Assembly: GCA_946482625.1 (NCBI GenBank)
Contig: CAMLSH010000117.1
Span: forward strand, 1-9,170
Source: an uncultured Opitutaceae bacterium
Lineage (GTDB): Bacteria; Verrucomicrobiota; Verrucomicrobiae; Opitutales; Opitutaceae
Direction: 5' to 3'
DNA: 9,170 bases
In this document: piece after piece, positions 6,175-9,170 of the stretch
Layout: every line of letters starts with the position of its first letter
Numbering within the stretch: the stretch's first letter is position 1
The notes under the pieces: generated by a model
What the model saw: only the letters and a program-made list of their open reading frames with translations
Databases searched by the model: none
Told to the model about the DNA's origin: nothing
Position numbers and translations under genes: made by a program

Positions 6175-6558
6175 TCAATCGTCCGTCAGATTAGAAATTT
6201 CCCCGCCCTGCTTCCGCGCACCCAGCACGGTCCAAAACCCATGAGCGAACTTCCAGACACCCCACGCGCCCAAGACCAGCGTCGCGGAAAACGGCCTGTG
6301 CGAAATCGCCCCCTCGCGGTGCAGGAAATACCCCGCCGCCGCGCACAACAAAAACACCGTCCCCATCGCCAGCCGCTTAAAACCGTCGCCGCGGATCTGC
6401 GCAGCGCGTTCTCCGAACAGCTCCGCAAGCACGTCCTCCGCCTCCTTATCTCCAAGCCCATGCGCCTGGAGATAACGGAAAACCGCCTCGTGCGACTCAC
6501 CCCACGTCACTTTGGCGCGCGCATCCCGGACTAACGCGTCGCGCTTGAGCGGCCTCAC
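6175..6558 (-). CDS. Small membrane protein with N-terminal soluble domain, coupled to smc
   Basis: A 127-residue protein I do not recognise. Residues 1-60 are soluble and charged, with a probable helical segment (SHEAVFRYLQAHGLGDKEAE) that looks like a small helical or UBA-like fold; this is a visual impression only. Two hydrophobic segments follow at about 62-79 (RLAMGTVFLLCAAAGYFL) and 91-112, the second rich in Trp and Phe, and then a short polar tail ending in DD. The GTG start (6558-6556) overlaps the smc stop in a GTGA tetranucleotide, so it is almost certainly co-transcribed and translationally coupled with smc. A link to chromosome segregation or membrane attachment is suggested only by position. 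No strong terminator hairpin is evident after its stop. Confidence 0.75.
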   Translation of the reverse strand: MRPLKRDALVRDARAKVTWGESHEAVFRYLQAHGLGDKEAEDVLAELFGERAAQIRGDGFKRLAMGTVFLLCAAAGYFLHREGAISHRPFSATLVLGAWGVWKFAHGFWTVLGARKQGGEISNLTDD

Positions 6559-9170
6559 GACTCCGAAGCCGCTTCTTCTCCGACGTTTTCCACCGCCGCG
6601 GCTGCAGGCGCATCGGCGACCGCCGCGACCGGCGCTGCCGCGATCAATGCCGACTCAGCCGCCCGTTCGTCCGCCGACGCTTTGGACGCGCGACCCTTCG
6701 CACCGCGCACCGCTTCCGCGATATTCATCTGCTGCGCTTCAGGCTCTCCCTTGTCCTGATTGAACCGCATCGAAACTGTCTTCGACACGCCGCGCTCCTC
6801 CATCGTCACACCGTAGATCGCGCTGGCCGCCGCAACCGTGCGCTTGTTGTGCGTGATAATGATGAACTGGCTCTCGTGAACGAACTTCTTCAACAGGTCC
6901 GTGAAACGCCCGATGTTCGATTCGTCGAGCGGCGCGTCGAGTTCGTCCAGCAAACAGAACGGCGACGGCTTCACCATGTAGAGCGCGAACAACAGACCGA
7001 CCGCCGTGAGCGTTTTCTGCCCGCCCGACAGCAGCGTGATGCTCTTCAACTTCGTGCCCGGAGGTTGCGCAGTGATCTCGATGCCGCTCTCCAGCGGATC
7101 GTCCGTCGCAACCAATTCCAACCCCGCACGACCGCCGCCAAATAGCGTCGTGAACGTGTATTCAAAGTTCTTTCTGATCTGCTCAAACGTGATCGCGAAC
7201 TGCTTCTGCGATGTCTCGTTAATCTCGTCGATTGCCTTCAACAACTCTGCCTTCGACGTCGTGAGATCGTCGTTCTGCGCCTTGAGGAAGTCGTAGCGCT
7301 GCTTCAGCTCCGCGTACTCCTCGATCGCCACGAGATTCACCGCGCCCATACCGGCGATGCGTTGGCGGATCGCTTCAACATCCGCACGAACTTGATCCCA
7401 ATTCGTCTTTTCGAGCGCCGCCAGATCGTCCTCCGTCGGCTCACCTTTCTGCTTCGGCTTGCGACGACGCTTCACCGGCGCGGCTTCAGCGGCAGCAGAC
7501 GCCGCCGTTGCTGTTTCGCCGTCAACCGAAGCCGCCGCTTCGCCTTCAGCAGGCTGTGCAACCGGCGCCGCCTCCGTCGCCTGCTCCTGGCTGGCCTCTG
7601 GCTTCTGGCCATTCTCTTCCGTCTTCTGGCCTCTGGCTTCTGGCCTCTGGCTTCCAACCTCGGCCTCATCTTCGTCATCATCGAGATCGAGCGACTTCAG
7701 ATCCGGCGGATCGTCCTCCGAACGCCACATCAGCACCTTCCAATCGAGCGCAGCGATGTCCGTCTGAAACTCGCGCGACACTTCCTCCTTCAAGAACTCC
7801 GCACGCGCGCGGCTCTCCGCGAGCTTGATTTCGCAACGCGAAAACTCGCTCTGCGACGACTCCGCCTCGTTTCGCAACGAATCCTGCGTGTTCTCCACAC
7901 CGCCGATCTCGCGCTCCACATCCGCCAGTTCCATGCGGATCTGCTCCACCTGCTGCTGCGCCACCACGAGCGATTCCGCGAGCTGCGCCGACCGCGCTTT
8001 CTTCGCATCGGCCTCGCGCTCGAGTTCGCCGACCTGCTCGGTCCAGACTTCGATCTCCTGCTGACGCTGTACGAGCAACTCGCTCAACTGCGCACGGCGC
8101 CGCTCCATGTCGGCGATTCCCCGGTCGAGCACTTCGACCTTCTGACGCCGCTCCGCGAGCTCCAGACGCGCCTGGCCGAGCGTGTCGCGCTTCACGTCGC
8201 GATCGGTGCGCACCTCGACGATTCGCGTCTCCAACTGCTGGATGCGCTCGCGCCCCTGTGCGACGGTCGACTCCGCCTCAGCCAGCTGCGTCTGCGCTTT
8301 TTCCCAGCGAGCATGCGCCTCATGTCGCGCGTTCTCCACCGACGCCACTTCCGACTCCATGCGCTTCAGCCGGTTTGAAATTTCTTCCAGCGAACGCTGC
8401 GCATTCCGCTGCTCCGCCTGCACCGCCGCGACTTCCTGCGTCGCCGTCAGCACTTCTTCGCGCTTCGCTTCGAGCGTCGCTTCCGCCTCCGCCAGGCGCA
8501 CACTGATGCCATCGATCAACGCCTTCTGGTCGTCGTGCTGCTTCTGGTCGTCGACGAGCGCCTTGCCCGTTTCGCGCAAATCGATCTCGCGCTGCACGAT
8601 GCTGTTCGCCGGCTTCTTCGAAAAACCGCCAAACACCAACCCACGCCGGTCCACGATTTCACCTTTGCGCGTCGCCACCGCGAGGAACGAAAACGCTGGG
8701 TTCGCCTTCCAGTATTCGAGGAACGCGTTCAGGTCATCCGCGATGTAGCACGCCGACAACAAACTCGCCGCCGGATGCATGCCCGCTTCGAGCGCGTTTA
8801 CGATAGATCCCGCCGGCATCAGGCCTGCCGGCAGCTCCACGCCCATCGCCTCGCGCCTCTCGCCCATCGCCTCAATCTGCAGACACACACTGCCGACCTG
8901 CTCGCTCTCCAGCTGACCCAAAATCTTCTGCGCGGTCGGCAAATCCGCGACCGTGATCGCCTCCACCGCCGAGCCCAGCAGCGCCTCAAGCGCCTTGCCA
9001 AACTCCGGCTTTACTTCGAGCCCCTTCGTGATGGGCGACGGACGCTCGCCACCGAGTGTCACGTCGAAGCGCCCTTGAAGAATCGCCTTCGCGCCTTCGC
9101 CAAAACCTTCCCACTTCTCGTGGAGCTGCTGGAGCAATTTCAACCGCGCCGTGCGCTGCGCGAGCTGACG
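6555..9170 (-). CDS. smc: Chromosome partition protein SMC, partial (N-terminal head and first coiled coil outside window)
   Basis: The frame stays open through the right edge, so about 871 C-terminal residues are seen. SMC is a DNA-organising ATPase acting as a dimer, usually with ScpA and ScpB. From the edge, coiled coil leads to a hinge domain (about 9040-8600; starts after KWEGFGEGAKAIL and includes FGKALEALLGSAVEAITVAD). A long Gln/Glu/Arg-rich returning coiled coil follows (about 8600-7730). The C-terminal ATPase head carries GMGAVNLVAIEEY, FGGGRAGLEL, the ABC signature LSGGQ (7017-7031), Walker B with D-loop FCLLDELDAPLDES (about 6916-6960) and ITHNK. A low-complexity insert of about 100 residues (7415-7724) interrupts the coil before the head, and an Ala-rich tail of nearly 70 residues follows the head. 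Neither is typical of compact SMCs. The promoter lies outside the window. Confidence 0.95.
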   Translation of the reverse strand, partial: RQLAQRTARLKLLQQLHEKWEGFGEGAKAILQGRFDVTLGGERPSPITKGLEVKPEFGKALEALLGSAVEAITVADLPTAQKILGQLESEQVGSVCLQIEAMGERREAMGVELPAGLMPAGSIVNALEAGMHPAASLLSACYIADDLNAFLEYWKANPAFSFLAVATRKGEIVDRRGLVFGGFSKKPANSIVQREIDLRETGKALVDDQKQHDDQKALIDGISVRLAEAEATLEAKREEVLTATQEVAAVQAEQRNAQRSLEEISNRLKRMESEVASVENARHEAHARWEKAQTQLAEAESTVAQGRERIQQLETRIVEVRTDRDVKRDTLGQARLELAERRQKVEVLDRGIADMERRRAQLSELLVQRQQEIEVWTEQVGELEREADAKKARSAQLAESLVVAQQQVEQIRMELADVEREIGGVENTQDSLRNEAESSQSEFSRCEIKLAESRARAEFLKEEVSREFQTDIAALDWKVLMWRSEDDPPDLKSLDLDDDEDEAEVGSQRPEARGQKTEENGQKPEASQEQATEAAPVAQPAEGEAAASVDGETATAASAAAEAAPVKRRRKPKQKGEPTEDDLAALEKTNWDQVRADVEAIRQRIAGMGAVNLVAIEEYAELKQRYDFLKAQNDDLTTSKAELLKAIDEINETSQKQFAITFEQIRKNFEYTFTTLFGGGRAGLELVATDDPLESGIEITAQPPGTKLKSITLLSGGQKTLTAVGLLFALYMVKPSPFCLLDELDAPLDESNIGRFTDLLKKFVHESQFIIITHNKRTVAAASAIYGVTMEERGVSKTVSMRFNQDKGEPEAQQMNIAEAVRGAKGRASKASADERAAESALIAAAPVAAVADAPAAAAVENVGEEAASES
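7591..7653. repeat. TCTGGCY minisatellite-like tract inside smc
   Basis: Repeated TCTGGCT/TCTGGCC units are arranged in two blocks separated by a 15-nt spacer. A 20-bp segment at 7591-7610 recurs exactly at 7626-7645. The 35-bp offset is not a multiple of three, so the two copies are read in different frames, giving GQKPEASQ and RPEARGQK. The frame stays open throughout. Confidence 0.75.

Noticed and set aside
7591..7653. Possible CRISPR-like repeats in smc
   Set aside because: The units are short, contiguous and degenerate, without regular unique spacers, and lie in an open coding frame; no cas genes are present.
7362..8378. 338-residue plus-strand open frame opposite smc
   Set aside because: The Arg/Leu-rich composition results from antisense reading of the SMC coiled coil; no domain is present.

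Overview
The window is a GC-rich bacterial chromosomal segment with six substantially complete or long genes, a probable 40-nt gene fragment at the left edge and one doubtful small ORF. Dense coding, high G/C at third positions, weak or absent Shine-Dalgarno sequences, GTG/TTG starts and the style of the GlnD, HNH and SMC proteins suggest Verrucomicrobiota, perhaps Opitutaceae. That assignment is inference from sequence style, not a database match.

Layout, left to right. Positions 1-40 (minus) look like the N-terminus of a valyl-tRNA synthetase. A divergent intergenic region follows, carrying a near-consensus sigma-54 (-24/-12) site directed at glnD. glnD (194-3079, plus) encodes the bifunctional PII uridylyltransferase/uridylyl-removing enzyme with NT, HD and two ACT domains. 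A 214-nt gap holds a stem-loop and a doubtful minus-strand small ORF. A soluble tandem-GAF histidine kinase (3294-5048, plus) overlaps by 4 nt a 64-residue two-helix membrane protein (5045-5239, plus).

This plus-strand pair converges on a minus-strand block across 174 nt with two perfect hairpins and four GTCAYT repeats. The minus-strand block, read right to left, is smc (open at the right edge, ending at 6555), a 127-residue membrane protein coupled to it by a GTGA overlap (6175-6558), and an HNH endonuclease-family gene (5414-6031) with its own apparent promoter.

The genes are mostly housekeeping or regulatory: nitrogen sensing (GlnD), signal transduction (GAF kinase without an adjacent response regulator), chromosome organisation (SMC) and a conserved HNH protein of unknown role. 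I see no CRISPR array, transposase, phage module, tRNA or rRNA, and no convincing new multi-gene system. The points most worth a second look are the sigma-54 site before glnD, the repeat-derived low-complexity insert inside SMC, and the two small membrane proteins translationally coupled to a kinase and to smc.
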